Source: Paenibacillus sp. KS-LC4 (GTDB lineage Bacteria; Bacillota; Bacilli; Paenibacillales; Paenibacillaceae). Taken from it: a stretch of DNA of 64,000 bases. Location of the stretch: the NCBI RefSeq assembly GCF_036894955.1, contig NZ_CP145905.1:4668501-4732500 (forward strand), given 5' to 3'. The notes under the pieces are model-generated. The model was given only the letters and a program-made list of their open reading frames with translations, did no database searches and had not been told where the DNA came from. Every line of letters starts with the position of its first letter. The stretch's first letter is position 1. Below are positions 52,805 to 62,534 of the stretch, one piece after another. A program made the position numbers and the translations under genes.

Positions 52805-54469
52805 CTGAACAACGATCAGAAGCCTATGCCGCTAGAAGCTTTGTTATTCTCTTTTCAGGCAGCCACGGAGCTGCATGGCACTGACCAAGCATCCGTAACT
52901 CGCGAGAAAATACTTTCCCGCCACACGTTGTTTGCTATGACAACAGGTGATGCGATATGGCAGATCGAGGGGAAAGAGCCGATGCAGGCGCAACAAGGCG
53001 ATTGTCTCGTGCTGCCCCCAGGGGCTGCGCTGCATTTGAGAGCTAAATCAGCCGCCAGCTTTCGCTGTGCTCGAATAACCTTCGATCTTTATAAAATAGG
53101 ACAAGCCTGCCCGGAAGCTAGCCTTGGTGACCGCTTTCCCTATTATATGCCGCTTGCTATTCGGCCTCTTTCGCTGCTGCTTGATGCTCTGGAGCAGCTT
53201 CTGTCCGATAGACAAAGCTCCTCTCCGCTTGCTCGCTTCAAGCAGCAAATCAAGCTGCAGGAGCTTATTGCTATGCTGCTTGAGCAGCATGAGCGCTGCA
53301 ATCAGGGAGACAGCCCAATCGCAGCGGTTGAATCGTCGGTAGCTTATATGAAGGAGCACTATTGCGAGCCGATTACGGTTGAGAAGCTGCTGCAGCTTTC
53401 CGGCGTAGGCCGCTGGCAATACAGCACGCTGTTTCAGTCATTGACCGGACGCAAGCCGCTCGACTATTTAACCGAGCTGCGATTAAACCGGGCCAAGGAA
53501 CTGCTGCTGCTTCGTCCGCAGGAGCCGCTCCGCGAAATTGCCCATAGCGTAGGCTTTCAGGATGAATATTATTTTAACCGCCGTTTCCGGAACCGTATCG
53601 GGCTTTCTCCTAAACAATATGTAAGGAGAATCACCGATGTCGCCGCCTCTGCTGACTGGGCGGGCCGGAAGATCAGGCTGCCGCTGCAATCGACACGAAT
53701 TGTTGCAATCGGCTATTCGCTTGGCGACATGCTGACGCTTGGTATCAGGCCAATCGGAGCCGATTTGTCGCTTATCGGCAAGCAGGTCGTTTTTCGGAGC
53801 GAGCTTCAGCATATTGCCGATGTTGGCAGTAAAGGCGATACTGCCATTATTGCCGGGCTAGAGCCTGAGCTGATTCTCCATTGCAATCTCAAGCATGAGT
53901 CTCCAGAAGCACTGGCGCGTATCGCTCCTACTCTATTTATCGAAAAAAATGCTCCTACTTATGCCAGGCTGCGCCAAGTAGCTGACATTTTGGGTAAAAC
54001 CGAGCAGGCGGAGCGCTGGATTGCTGACTACGAATCTAGAGCGGAGGCCATGTGGAAATCTATTCGTCCGTATTTGCTTCCCTCTGAGACAGCATCCATT
54101 TTCGTCGTGGTCAGAGGAGACTTATACGTAATGGGCAATCACGGTCTGGCACCGTCTATTTACCACCCGCACGGGTTCGGGCAGACCGACAGAGTCAAGC
54201 AGCTGTATCGCGCCAATATCCCCTTCCTGAAAATCGATGCAGCGCAGCTTGAGGAATATTCCGGCTCGCGGATTTTTCTGCTGAGCACAGACGATGCATT
54301 ATCGAAAGAATTGATTCGCCGCATCGTTATGAGTAAAGGCTGGAAGCAGCTTCCTGCTGTAAGAAGCGGACGTTTTCATATCGCGGATGCAATGTGGAAT
54401 TTTGACGATCCATTAACGCGCGATCGGCTGCTGAATGTGCTGCCCCGCCTTTTGCGTCAAAGCTCCTAA
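52805..54469 (+). CDS. AraC-family regulator with C-terminal siderophore-binding-protein domain (Btr-like)
   Basis: A protein of about 550 residues. The N-terminal part is cupin-like (ITGD..WQIEGKEPMQAQQGDCLVLPPGAALHL). Two HTH motifs of AraC type follow (residues about 170-270, with EPLREIAHSVGFQDEYYFNRRFRNRIGLSPKQYVRR). The last 270 residues are a FecB/FhuD-type binding domain (RIVAIGYSLGDMLTLGIRPIGADL). B. subtilis Btr has this layout and activates siderophore uptake genes when it binds ferric siderophore; the same is inferred here. The only good ribosome site (AAGGAG, 52790-52795) is nine bases before an in-frame CTG at 52805 and 30 bases before the first ATG (52826), so a CTG start is proposed. 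Confidence 0.87.
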   Translation: MNNDQKPMPLEALLFSFQAATELHGTDQASVTREKILSRHTLFAMTTGDAIWQIEGKEPMQAQQGDCLVLPPGAALHLRAKSAASFRCARITFDLYKIGQACPEASLGDRFPYYMPLAIRPLSLLLDALEQLLSDRQSSSPLARFKQQIKLQELIAMLLEQHERCNQGDSPIAAVESSVAYMKEHYCEPITVEKLLQLSGVGRWQYSTLFQSLTGRKPLDYLTELRLNRAKELLLLRPQEPLREIAHSVGFQDEYYFNRRFRNRIGLSPKQYVRRITDVAASADWAGRKIRLPLQSTRIVAIGYSLGDMLTLGIRPIGADLSLIGKQVVFRSELQHIADVGSKGDTAIIAGLEPELILHCNLKHESPEALARIAPTLFIEKNAPTYARLRQVADILGKTEQAERWIADYESRAEAMWKSIRPYLLPSETASIFVVVRGDLYVMGNHGLAPSIYHPHGFGQTDRVKQLYRANIPFLKIDAAQLEEYSGSRIFLLSTDDALSKELIRRIVMSKGWKQLPAVRSGRFHIADAMWNFDDPLTRDRLLNVLPRLLRQSS

Positions 54470-54506
54470 GCCGGATTTTTACCGTTTGCCTATTAATGAT
54501 ATGCAT

Positions 54507-54552
54507 AAGGCCCAGCATGAGATTAATTACCCTCATGCTGGGCCCTTTTTTA
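54507..54552. terminator. Bidirectional terminator between the Btr-like and ABC exporter genes
   Basis: GGCCCAGCATGAG pairs with CTCATGCTGGGCC around a ten-base loop, with a T-run on the plus strand. The two genes converge here. Confidence 0.88.
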
Positions 54553-54588
54553 GCAATTCACTTGGATTTGCAGGTTTTTCAGACTCTG

Positions 54589-56304
54589 CTAAGCGCCGAA
54601 CTGCGCTTTATGCAGGCGATTGTATACGCCTTTAATGGCCAGCAGCTCATCATGGCTGCCCTGCTCCTTAATGCCTTCCTCCGTAACGACAACGATGCGG
54701 TCAGCGTTTTTGATTGTCGCAAGACGATGGGCAATAACGAGCGTCGTGCGCCCTTTCGACAGCTCAGCCAGCGCCTGCTGGATTGCTGCCTCCGTGGCAG
54801 TATCAAGCGCCGAGGTCGCCTCATCAAGAATAAGGATTGGCGGATTTTTCAGAAACATGCGGGCAATGGAAAGGCGCTGCTTCTGTCCGCCAGACAATTT
54901 CACGCCGCGTTCGCCGATAAGTGTGTCCATTCCTTGGCCCTGCGAAAGAATAAGCTCCTCCAGCTGCGCTCGGCGAGCCGCCTCCCAAATTTCCTCCTCA
55001 GTAGCATTCAGCTTGCCGTAAGCAATATTTTCGCGAATGGTGCCATCGAACAAGAACACATCCTGCTGCACGATACCGATTTGTCCGCGCAAGGAATCCA
55101 GCTTAATTTTCCGAATGTCGAGGCCATCAATTTCAATCGCCCCGCCTGTAACCTCATAGAAGCGCGGAAGCAGGCTGCATATCGTCGTTTTTCCGGCTCC
55201 CGATGGTCCAACAAGAGCTACCGTCTCTCCTGCTTTCACGGTTAAATCAATATGATTCAAGATCGCTTTGCCTTCCTCATAACCAAAGGATACATCGCGG
55301 AACGTAATTTCTCCCTCCAAGCGGCTAATCACCTTGGCGTCCGGCGCATCCTCAATATCCGGCTCAGTTTCGAGCAGCTCCAAATAACGCTTAAAGCCGG
55401 CAATACCCTTCGGATACGTCTCAATAACCGAGTTGATTTTTTCAATTGGACCGAGAAACACATTGGAAAGCAGGACAAATGCCATAAATTCACCAAACGT
55501 CATTTGACCTTGAATCACGAACCAAGTACCGCAAGCGAGCACAAACAAGGAAACAAATTTCATCAGTATATAGCTGATTGATGAGTTCCAAGCCATAACA
55601 CGGTAAGCGACCAGCTTCGTTTGTAGAAAACGACCATTGTTCACTTCAAATTGATCCACCTCATGCTTTTCATTGGAGAACGCTTGAACGACGCGAATGC
55701 CGCTAACGGTATTTTCAACGCGAGCATTATAGTCGGCAATATCGGAAAACATCCGGTGGAACGCCTTGGACATTTTGCGGCTGAAATATAGCGACAAGTA
55801 GATCATCAGCGGAATAATAATAAACGTCAGCACCGCCAGCTGCCAGTTGATGGTCAGCATAAGCCCGAATGCGCCAAGCAGCGTCATAATGGCAATAAAC
55901 ATGTCCTCCGGCCCGTGGTGGGCAATTTCCCCGATATCCATCAGGTCATTGGTCATCCGCGATACGAGATGCCCCGTCTTATTGTTGTCGAAGAAACGGA
56001 ACGACAGCTTCTGAATATGGTTGAACAGCTTGCTGCGCATATCCGACTCTATTTGAATGCCGAGCTTATGCCCCCAATAAGTTACCACATAATGGAGAAG
56101 CGCACTTATTACATAAATGCCAATCAAGCCTACACAGGCCCACAAAATCCATTTCCAATTGCCCGAGGGCAGCAGATCATCCACGACCCGGTTTAAGGCA
56201 AGCGGGAATACCAGCTCCAGCAAAGCAGCAAGCACCGCGCAGGAGAAGTCCAGTATGAACAACCCTTTATAAGGTCGGTAATAGTCAAAAAAACGGCGAA
56301 GCAT
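54589..56304 (-). CDS. ABC exporter (fused membrane and ATPase domains), Fur-controlled
   Basis: A 571-residue half-transporter. Six membrane helices lie within residues 15-310. The ATPase domain has Walker A GPSGAGKTT (about 366), signature LSGGQKQRLSIARM, Walker B ILILDEATSALD and the H-loop IAHRLAT. It should dimerise and export lipids, drugs or a siderophore. The Fur box just upstream and the convergent siderophore genes make export of a siderophore or a role in iron stress likely (inference). Confidence 0.88.
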   Translation of the reverse strand: MLRRFFDYYRPYKGLFILDFSCAVLAALLELVFPLALNRVVDDLLPSGNWKWILWACVGLIGIYVISALLHYVVTYWGHKLGIQIESDMRSKLFNHIQKLSFRFFDNNKTGHLVSRMTNDLMDIGEIAHHGPEDMFIAIMTLLGAFGLMLTINWQLAVLTFIIIPLMIYLSLYFSRKMSKAFHRMFSDIADYNARVENTVSGIRVVQAFSNEKHEVDQFEVNNGRFLQTKLVAYRVMAWNSSISYILMKFVSLFVLACGTWFVIQGQMTFGEFMAFVLLSNVFLGPIEKINSVIETYPKGIAGFKRYLELLETEPDIEDAPDAKVISRLEGEITFRDVSFGYEEGKAILNHIDLTVKAGETVALVGPSGAGKTTICSLLPRFYEVTGGAIEIDGLDIRKIKLDSLRGQIGIVQQDVFLFDGTIRENIAYGKLNATEEEIWEAARRAQLEELILSQGQGMDTLIGERGVKLSGGQKQRLSIARMFLKNPPILILDEATSALDTATEAAIQQALAELSKGRTTLVIAHRLATIKNADRIVVVTEEGIKEQGSHDELLAIKGVYNRLHKAQFGA

Positions 56305-56360
56305 GTCATCATTCCTCTTCTATCATAATGGTAAGCCTTATTGGAAAACAATCCAACACT

Positions 56361-56379
56361 GATAATGATTATAATTATC
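56361..56379 (-). promoter_or_regulatory. Fur box upstream of the ABC exporter gene
   Basis: GATAATGATTATAATTATC (plus-strand reading) matches 17 of 19 bases of the Fur consensus and is about 57 bp upstream of the ABC exporter start. It indicates iron repression shared with the binding-protein gene 4.7 kb away. Confidence 0.82.
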
Positions 56380-56471
56380 AACCATACCAGTTTATCTCAG
56401 CTTCCTTTTTAAAGCAATGGACAAAATGGAGATACAAAAAAATACATCCCCTTTTACAATATTTAAAAAAC

Positions 56472-56501
56472 AAAAAAAGACCTACATTAACATTAGGTCT
56501 T
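56472..56501 (-). terminator. Terminator of the carbohydrate ABC transporter operon
   Basis: On the minus strand AGACCTA pairs with TAGGTCT and runs into seven T, 25 bp after the permease stop codon. Confidence 0.82.
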
Positions 56502-56525
56502 AAAATGATTTAATGACTTAATCGT

Positions 56526-57407
56526 TTACCCTTTAACCGAGCCCGCAGCAATCCCTTCAACAATACGGTTGCTGAGGAACAGGAACGTAATCAAAATGGG
56601 AAGAATGCTAATCATGAGCGTGGCTCCGATAGCACCCCAATCCGTCGTATACTGACCGATAAAATTTTGCACGCCGACAGTCAAGGTTTTATAAGAATCA
56701 GAGCTAATAAACGTGTTAACAAAAATAAATTCATTCCAGTTGTAAATCATGTTGATGATCGCCGTTGTAGCAAGCACGGAGCTTGTCATCGGGAAGATAA
56801 TTCGGAAAAACATCCGATTGACCGAGCAGCCGTCTATTATAGCGGCTTCCTCCACCTCGCGCGGCAGCGCATAGTAGAACCCGAGCAGAATCATAATCGT
56901 TATCGGCATGTTGAAGGCCACATAAGATAAAATCAGAGACAGGGGATGATCCGTCAGCCCCACTTTATTAAACAGGCTGAACAGCGGAATTAGCGTAGAA
57001 TGCACAGGAATCATCATGGCCACCATGAATAGGCCAAGCACTAGCGAGCTGCCCTTCCATCTCATTCTTGTGACAGCATAAGTGACTAAACTGCCCAGCA
57101 TTACAGTAATAACTGTAGCTGAAATGGTGATCCAGACGCTGTTGAAAAAATAAACATCAATGTTGCCGGCGCTCCAAACCTTCTCATAGTTTTCCCATCG
57201 CGGATTCATCGGCAGTGACAACGGAGGGAGATTGAATACCTCCTGATTATTTTTAAGAGAGAAAAACAACAGCCAAACAAGTGGAAATAGCTGCAACGCG
57301 GCTACCGCAATTAAAACGGCATATAAAACGCTATACCCTAGCCTGATGCCGATCCCCGGTTTTATTTCCGACAGCTCATTCTGAATTTTTATATTCCCAG
57401 TAACCAT
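56526..57407 (-). CDS. Carbohydrate ABC transporter permease, MalG type
   Basis: A 293-residue permease with six helices, the early WLLFFSLKNNQEVF segment of MalG-like proteins and the EAA loop EVEEAAIIDGCSVNRMFFRIIFPM that contacts the ATPase. It ends in NRIVEGIAAGSVKG, typical of CUT1 permeases. GGAGG precedes the ATG. The ATPase (MsmX-type) is not in the operon and is probably supplied from elsewhere, as is usual in Firmicutes. Confidence 0.92.
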   Translation of the reverse strand: MVTGNIKIQNELSEIKPGIGIRLGYSVLYAVLIAVAALQLFPLVWLLFFSLKNNQEVFNLPPLSLPMNPRWENYEKVWSAGNIDVYFFNSVWITISATVITVMLGSLVTYAVTRMRWKGSSLVLGLFMVAMMIPVHSTLIPLFSLFNKVGLTDHPLSLILSYVAFNMPITIMILLGFYYALPREVEEAAIIDGCSVNRMFFRIIFPMTSSVLATTAIINMIYNWNEFIFVNTFISSDSYKTLTVGVQNFIGQYTTDWGAIGATLMISILPILITFLFLSNRIVEGIAAGSVKG

Positions 57408-57420
57408 GAAGACTTCCTCC

Positions 57421-58302
57421 TTACGAGTATTGGATCGTATCCTTTGAGGCCGTTAATTTGCGAATGACCCAAGTGGCAGCCAAGCAAATGACCAGCAGAA
57501 AAAAGCCGATTGCACTGCCATATCCAAAATCGTAGGCTCGAAACGCTTCATGATACATGTACGAGGCCATAACTTCGCTTGCCCCATTGGGACCGCCATC
57601 TGTCATAACAAAGATCAAATCAAAATATTTCAACGACCCCACGACAGCCAGTACAATCGTTACTTTAATGACTTCCATCACAAGCGGCAGCTTAATCCTC
57701 CAAGCAATTTGCAGGGCATTCGCTCCGTCAATTCTGGCTGCCTCCTCAAGTGACGCCGGGATGTTTTTCAGAGCCGCATAATAAATCAAAATATAAAAAC
57801 CCGCATACTGCCACAAAATCGGAATAAATAAGGCATACAATACGAGCGATGGCTCGGCAAGCCATGCGGGAGGGTTGGCAAAACCAAGTGATTCCAGCAT
57901 ACTGTTCAGCACGCCATTAGTTGGATGATAGATTTTGAGCCAAAGCTGCGCAATCGCTACCGAGGATAGCAGCATAGGAATGAGATAAATTTTGCGAAAT
58001 AATTGAGCTCCTTTGATTCGCGCGGCTAACACCATAGCTACAATAAGATAGAGTAAAAGGCTCATTCCCGAGAAAACGGCAAGCAGCAAAGAATGCCACG
58101 CACTGCTCCAGAAAGTTGCATCCTTGAACAAAGCGAGGTAATTATCCAACCCAACGAAGGTCATCGCACCAATGCCATTCCATTTATTCAAGCCATAATA
58201 AGCGGTTAAAACAATCGGAATATATACAATGGCTAATATTAATAACAGAGACGGCAGCACGTATAAAGCAATTATTTTTTTGTTAGAAAGCACTTTGTCC
58301 AA
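57421..58302 (-). CDS. Carbohydrate ABC transporter permease, MalF type
   Basis: A 293-residue permease with six helices and the EAA loop SLEEAARIDGANALQIAWRIKLPL. The start is a TTG with AAGGAG nine bases upstream. It lies 13 bp before the MalG-type gene. With the binding protein it makes up a CUT1 importer for an oligosaccharide or glycoside. Confidence 0.92.
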   Translation of the reverse strand: MDKVLSNKKIIALYVLPSLLLILAIVYIPIVLTAYYGLNKWNGIGAMTFVGLDNYLALFKDATFWSSAWHSLLLAVFSGMSLLLYLIVAMVLAARIKGAQLFRKIYLIPMLLSSVAIAQLWLKIYHPTNGVLNSMLESLGFANPPAWLAEPSLVLYALFIPILWQYAGFYILIYYAALKNIPASLEEAARIDGANALQIAWRIKLPLVMEVIKVTIVLAVVGSLKYFDLIFVMTDGGPNGASEVMASYMYHEAFRAYDFGYGSAIGFFLLVICLAATWVIRKLTASKDTIQYS

Positions 58303-58397
58303 ATGAGCCGACTCCTTTCCTTACTAATGAATGAGTGGAAGACATATTGGGGCGATGCCCGCTGCTATGTCCTCCACCGCTCAATCACAGGGGACGT

Positions 58398-59726
58398 TTA
58401 TTTCCCTGCGGCAATGGCCTTATCATGCTCTTCTGAGAATTTCTCAGGTGTCACTGCCTTGCCGAACAAAGCTTGAATCATATTCAGATGAGTTTCGGCA
58501 GCACTCGCCTGCATTTGAACATCTGCAAATAAGGTAATGCTGCTTGCTTGATTCATTTCATTAAATAAATCAATGTAAAGCTGCGGCAGCTCCATGCTGG
58601 CTGTATCCACTTTAGTTGCCGGAATAACGCCCGCGCCCGTCACCGATTGCTCTCCCCACTGGGTTACAAAGTATTCGACGAATGCTTTCGCTTCCGCTTT
58701 TACCGCAGAATTTTCAGATACGAATAGACCGACACCCGGACCGCCTACCCAGCTGTTAATATCCCCTTTTCCGCCCTCAACCTTCGGGAATTTAAAGAAA
58801 CCAACACTGTCGCGGAATTCTTTAGGGATATCTTCATTGGATGTAAAGTTTGGCAGCTCCCATGTGCCCATCATATACATAGCAGCTTTGCCATTCAGAA
58901 ACTCCGACTTTGCTTCCTCATTGGACAAGCCATTGAAGCCCTTCACGAATGCCTGGCTGTCCACCAGTGTCTGCACTTCAGTTGCTGCTTGCAGCAAGCC
59001 TTCGTCTGTAAAGGCTCCTTCACCGTTTATCGCACTGGATAATGTCTGCTGCCCGGCGATTCGATCAGCTAGGTACATATACCAGAGCGAGCCCGTCCAA
59101 CGGTCCTTGTTGCCAAGCGCAATTGGCGCGATTCCATTTTCGGACAGTGTTTTTGCAACCGCCTTTAATTCCTCGTAGGTTTGAGGGATTTCAAGCTTGT
59201 ATTTCTCGAATAAAGATTTATTATAGTAAACTGGAGCAATGTTGAATTCTAGTGGCAGCGCATACGTTTTACCATCAATCGCATAGGCCTCTGTCGTACC
59301 GGATACGAACTTGCCGTTCAGCTCGCCGCTAAGCAGGTCATCTACAGGTGTAAACAGCTTTCCTTCCACATACGGCTGCAAGAAACCGGCCGCCCACGTC
59401 ACACCGACATCCGGCAGTTTATTGGAAGCCGAAAGCACCTTCAGCTTGTTTTTATATTGCTCGTTATCCAGTACTTCTTGCTTGATCGTCACATTTTTAT
59501 GCTCATCCTGATAGGCTTTTATGATTTGATTTACGATTTTGTTTTGTCCTGCTGACACACCCTCTGGCCATAAATGCATAAAGTTAATCGTAATCTGCTC
59601 GCTGCTCTCGCCTGCTGGCTCCTTGCTGCCATTGTTGCTGCTCTCACTACTGTTTGTACCGCAGCCTGCTGCTGCCAGAACTAGACTAGACGCCAATAAG
59701 AGCTTCAATCCTTTTTTCTTGAACAC
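58398..59726 (-). CDS. Extracellular solute-binding lipoprotein, family 1 (carbohydrate)
   Basis: A 442-residue lipoprotein. The GTG start at 59724-59726 follows AAAGGGGA by about eight bases. The signal peptide (FKKKGLKLLLASSLVLAAAGC) ends in a lipobox at AAGC, then a Ser/Gly spacer. The family 1 fold is seen in ITINFMHLWPEG, ALPLEFNIAPVYYNKSLFEKYKLEIPQTYEEL and AAMYMMGTWELP. It delivers a sugar to the two permeases. The frame is open to 59834 but the upstream part is not signal-like. The gene lies 110 bp after the YesN-type regulator, whose control it probably is under. Confidence 0.92.
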   Translation of the reverse strand: MFKKKGLKLLLASSLVLAAAGCGTNSSESSNNGSKEPAGESSEQITINFMHLWPEGVSAGQNKIVNQIIKAYQDEHKNVTIKQEVLDNEQYKNKLKVLSASNKLPDVGVTWAAGFLQPYVEGKLFTPVDDLLSGELNGKFVSGTTEAYAIDGKTYALPLEFNIAPVYYNKSLFEKYKLEIPQTYEELKAVAKTLSENGIAPIALGNKDRWTGSLWYMYLADRIAGQQTLSSAINGEGAFTDEGLLQAATEVQTLVDSQAFVKGFNGLSNEEAKSEFLNGKAAMYMMGTWELPNFTSNEDIPKEFRDSVGFFKFPKVEGGKGDINSWVGGPGVGLFVSENSAVKAEAKAFVEYFVTQWGEQSVTGAGVIPATKVDTASMELPQLYIDLFNEMNQASSITLFADVQMQASAAETHLNMIQALFGKAVTPEKFSEEHDKAIAAGK

Positions 59727-59836
59727 GTTTACATCCCCTTTGTATCTAATGTAAGCGTATTGAAACCGCTCTAATAAAATTGTAGCAATATCGCCCGTAA
59801 GCCGTAAGGACATAAGCATTGGGAGTAATACCATAA

Positions 59837-60625
59837 TTATTGGATAATTTTTTCAGAATTAGATACGTTTTGACGATACTGCCCTGGACTAGTCCCCTCT
59901 ATGGTACGAAACACTTTGACAAAATATTTTGCTGTTTGATAGCCCACCTGCTCTGAAATTTCCGCTATCGAGTCTCTCGTGTTGACTAGCAGCTCCTTGG
60001 CCCGCTGCACGCGTCTGCGACTCAAATAGTCGCTGAAGGTGAGACCCGTCTGCTCTTTAAACAGAACGCTGAAGTAGCTGGCATTCATATGCAAGTGTTC
60101 TGCAACAGCACGCATAGATACCTGCTCGCTCAAATGATCGTCGATATGGCGTAGCGCTTCTCGCACCTGAGGGCTGTACTGCTTCTCCTCTTGCACCGTC
60201 CCCAGTAATTTAGGGTCAAAAAGCTTCTCCATTCTCACCATCCGGCTTATCTCTTCCTCCCTTTTCAAAGCCAGCTCGACGGCTTGCACTAATTTTTCTT
60301 TAACTAACGGCTTTAGCAAATAAGAGACGACCCCAAGCTGAAGTGCTTTCTGTGCGTAGTCAAACTCAGGATGTCCGGAAATAACAATAACCACAGGGTG
60401 AGGTGTCAAATCGCTTAATCGTTCGACTAGCTCCAAGCCTCCCACCTCTGGCATTCTAATATCAGTTACGAGCAGATGGGCTTCGTTTTGCTGCAACCAA
60501 GCTAAAGCCTCCACTCCGCTGGCTGCCATTTCGATTCGATGCCGACCGCAGGACCACGCTTCCAGCGTTTTACGAATCCCCTGCCTTGTTCTAGGTTCAT
60601 CATCTACGATTAAAATAGTCTTCAT
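59837..60625 (-). CDS. YesN-type response regulator with AraC DNA-binding domain
   Basis: A 262-residue regulator. The receiver has Asp10 and Asp55 (LLVTDIRMPEVGG) and Lys in YLLKPL. The C-terminal AraC domain has two HTHs (VSMRAVAEHLHMNASYFSVLFKEQTGLTFSDYLSRRRV, SIAEISEQVGYQTAKYFVKVFRTIEGTSPGQYRQ). It overlaps the kinase gene by 26 bp. It most likely activates the sugar ABC operon directly downstream in response to the external sugar. Confidence 0.92.
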   Translation of the reverse strand: MKTILIVDDEPRTRQGIRKTLEAWSCGRHRIEMAASGVEALAWLQQNEAHLLVTDIRMPEVGGLELVERLSDLTPHPVVIVISGHPEFDYAQKALQLGVVSYLLKPLVKEKLVQAVELALKREEEISRMVRMEKLFDPKLLGTVQEEKQYSPQVREALRHIDDHLSEQVSMRAVAEHLHMNASYFSVLFKEQTGLTFSDYLSRRRVQRAKELLVNTRDSIAEISEQVGYQTAKYFVKVFRTIEGTSPGQYRQNVSNSEKIIQ

Positions 60626-62381
60626 TTATTCCATTCCCTTCCAATTCATCAGGTATTTCAAACGTAACGGTGGTTCCTCGACCAGGCTCGCTCTCAATGC
60701 TCAGCCCGCTTCCAGCCGCATGATAATAAAGCCTCAATCTACGCTCCACATTTGATACGCCAACTCCCGTACCTTTATTGCTGCTCGCATACCCTTCTCT
60801 CATGGCGGCTTGGAGAGACTCCACTGCGGCTGCATCCATGCCCGGTCCATCGTCCGTTATTCTTACTCGCGTAAACCCTTCCCTGCTTGAAGGCTCGGCA
60901 CAAAGAACAACCGTGCCAGGTCCGACTCGCTGCTCAATTCCATGCAGAATAGCGTTCTCTACGAGCGGTTGAATTAATAGTTTGGGCATAGGTACCAGCC
61001 TGCACGCCTCTGCGGCCTCTATTCGCCACGACAGCCTGTCCACCATCCGCATCTCCATAATTTTCAAATAACGTTCCGCATGATTCAATTCATCTCCTAT
61101 CGTTACCCACTCATCATCCTCTGTTCGGTTGATCACATAACGGAACAAGCCCGACATAGCGACTACAATCTGCGCAAGGTCTTCTTCCCCTTTATCATCA
61201 AGCTCCCAATAGAACGCTTCCAATGTGTTAAACAGAAAGTGAGGATTAATTTGGGCCTGCAAGGCTTTCAGTTCCGTTCTACTCTGTATAATTTCCTTCT
61301 GGTAGACGACCTCAATTAATTCATTTAAGGAATCGACCATTTGGTTATAGGTATGGTTTAGCTCATTAATCTCCATCGTTGAGGAGGTGTTCGGATTCGC
61401 CTTCAGCGTGCCCAATCTGGCACCGCGCATCGCTTTAATCAAGTTTAATATCGGCCGAGTAATCATCGTTGACAAAATAAAGCTCAAGATCAGAAACAAC
61501 AAGCCCCCGACCGCACCAGATACAAAAATAGCCGTCCGTAGAACTGAAATACCGGCCGTAGCATAATTTACAGGGGTCAATATAGCAAGCCTCCACCCTG
61601 TTTCCTTCGATTGCTGCTCAATTGCAATATACGATTCATGGCCCACCGTAATCGCTTCTCCACCATGATCAACCATATTTTCCTTACCTGCATCCATAGC
61701 TAAATCCGAAAAAATTTCTTGGCCCGCTCCATCAAATAGAGCCATATGCTCCCGCGTTTCATTCTCATTTTCTGCTCCGGCAGCTGTTAGCTCAAAGTAG
61801 CTTTTTTCAATATGAACGACTAAATAGCCAGCATGGATGAAAGAACGGTCCACTAAACGAATATGGCGAATAGCAATGACAACGTTTGCATCCTGTGGGT
61901 CAAAGCCAAGCCATATCAAGCGTCCTTTACCGCTATCTGCTTGTTCTATCCACTCCGTCGGCACCCGCCTATCAAGAGAAATATCATCTAGCGGAAACAG
62001 CCTTCTATAATCACTGCTGTACATTTCAAGCGCTCGAATTCCTGTGACATACGCTTCATATTTTCGGGCTTCCTGCTGCAACGATTGACGCTCCTCAAAG
62101 CGGATCGGCTTGCCTGCGATTTCTCGCGTCAATAATCGCTGGATAGACGCATTCGTAGCCACCTGCGCGGTAAGCGTATCGATTTGTCCAAGAAGCACGT
62201 CAAGCTTCCCCATAGCCTGAACGGCCGTCTGTTGAATATGCTTCTCCGCACTGTTTCGCAAAAGCACAGAAACCTGACCATACGTAAAGTAGCCGACCGA
62301 TGCCAGCACGATAACCATTACAAGCATAAATCCAATTAATATCTGATTGCGCAGCGTATTCAACTGCCCTAGCTTCTTCAC
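60600..62381 (-). CDS. YesM-type sensor histidine kinase
   Basis: A 593-residue membrane kinase. TM1 covers residues 14-36 and TM2 about 277-300, enclosing a large extracellular Cache-like sensor. HAMP follows (RPILNLIKAMRGARLG), then the His_kinase domain with QINPHFLFNTLEAFYWEL, where His is the phosphoacceptor, and an ATPase domain (LLIQPLVENAILHGIE, DDGPGMD, GTGVGVSNVERRL). It pairs with the YesN-type regulator; such pairs sense oligosaccharides or their binding protein in Firmicutes. Confidence 0.92.
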   Translation of the reverse strand: MKKLGQLNTLRNQILIGFMLVMVIVLASVGYFTYGQVSVLLRNSAEKHIQQTAVQAMGKLDVLLGQIDTLTAQVATNASIQRLLTREIAGKPIRFEERQSLQQEARKYEAYVTGIRALEMYSSDYRRLFPLDDISLDRRVPTEWIEQADSGKGRLIWLGFDPQDANVVIAIRHIRLVDRSFIHAGYLVVHIEKSYFELTAAGAENENETREHMALFDGAGQEIFSDLAMDAGKENMVDHGGEAITVGHESYIAIEQQSKETGWRLAILTPVNYATAGISVLRTAIFVSGAVGGLLFLILSFILSTMITRPILNLIKAMRGARLGTLKANPNTSSTMEINELNHTYNQMVDSLNELIEVVYQKEIIQSRTELKALQAQINPHFLFNTLEAFYWELDDKGEEDLAQIVVAMSGLFRYVINRTEDDEWVTIGDELNHAERYLKIMEMRMVDRLSWRIEAAEACRLVPMPKLLIQPLVENAILHGIEQRVGPGTVVLCAEPSSREGFTRVRITDDGPGMDAAAVESLQAAMREGYASSNKGTGVGVSNVERRLRLYYHAAGSGLSIESEPGRGTTVTFEIPDELEGNGINEDYFNRR

Positions 62382-62495
62382 GAGCTACATTCCTTTCTAT
62401 TCTCTATTCCGTCCTATCGTTCGCCCATATATTCTACCTCGTTTTCCATTAATTTCATATAGCGGATACCTAAGCAGTAGAGTCTTCTTTGTATT

Positions 62496-62527
62496 AAAAA
62501 AACCTCCTTAAATACAGGAGGTTTTAC
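62496..62527 (-). terminator. Terminator of the aldehyde dehydrogenase gene
   Basis: On the minus strand AAAACCTCCT pairs with AGGAGGTTTT and runs into a T-stretch, about 35 bp after the stop codon. Confidence 0.85.
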
Positions 62528-62534
62528 GATTGCA

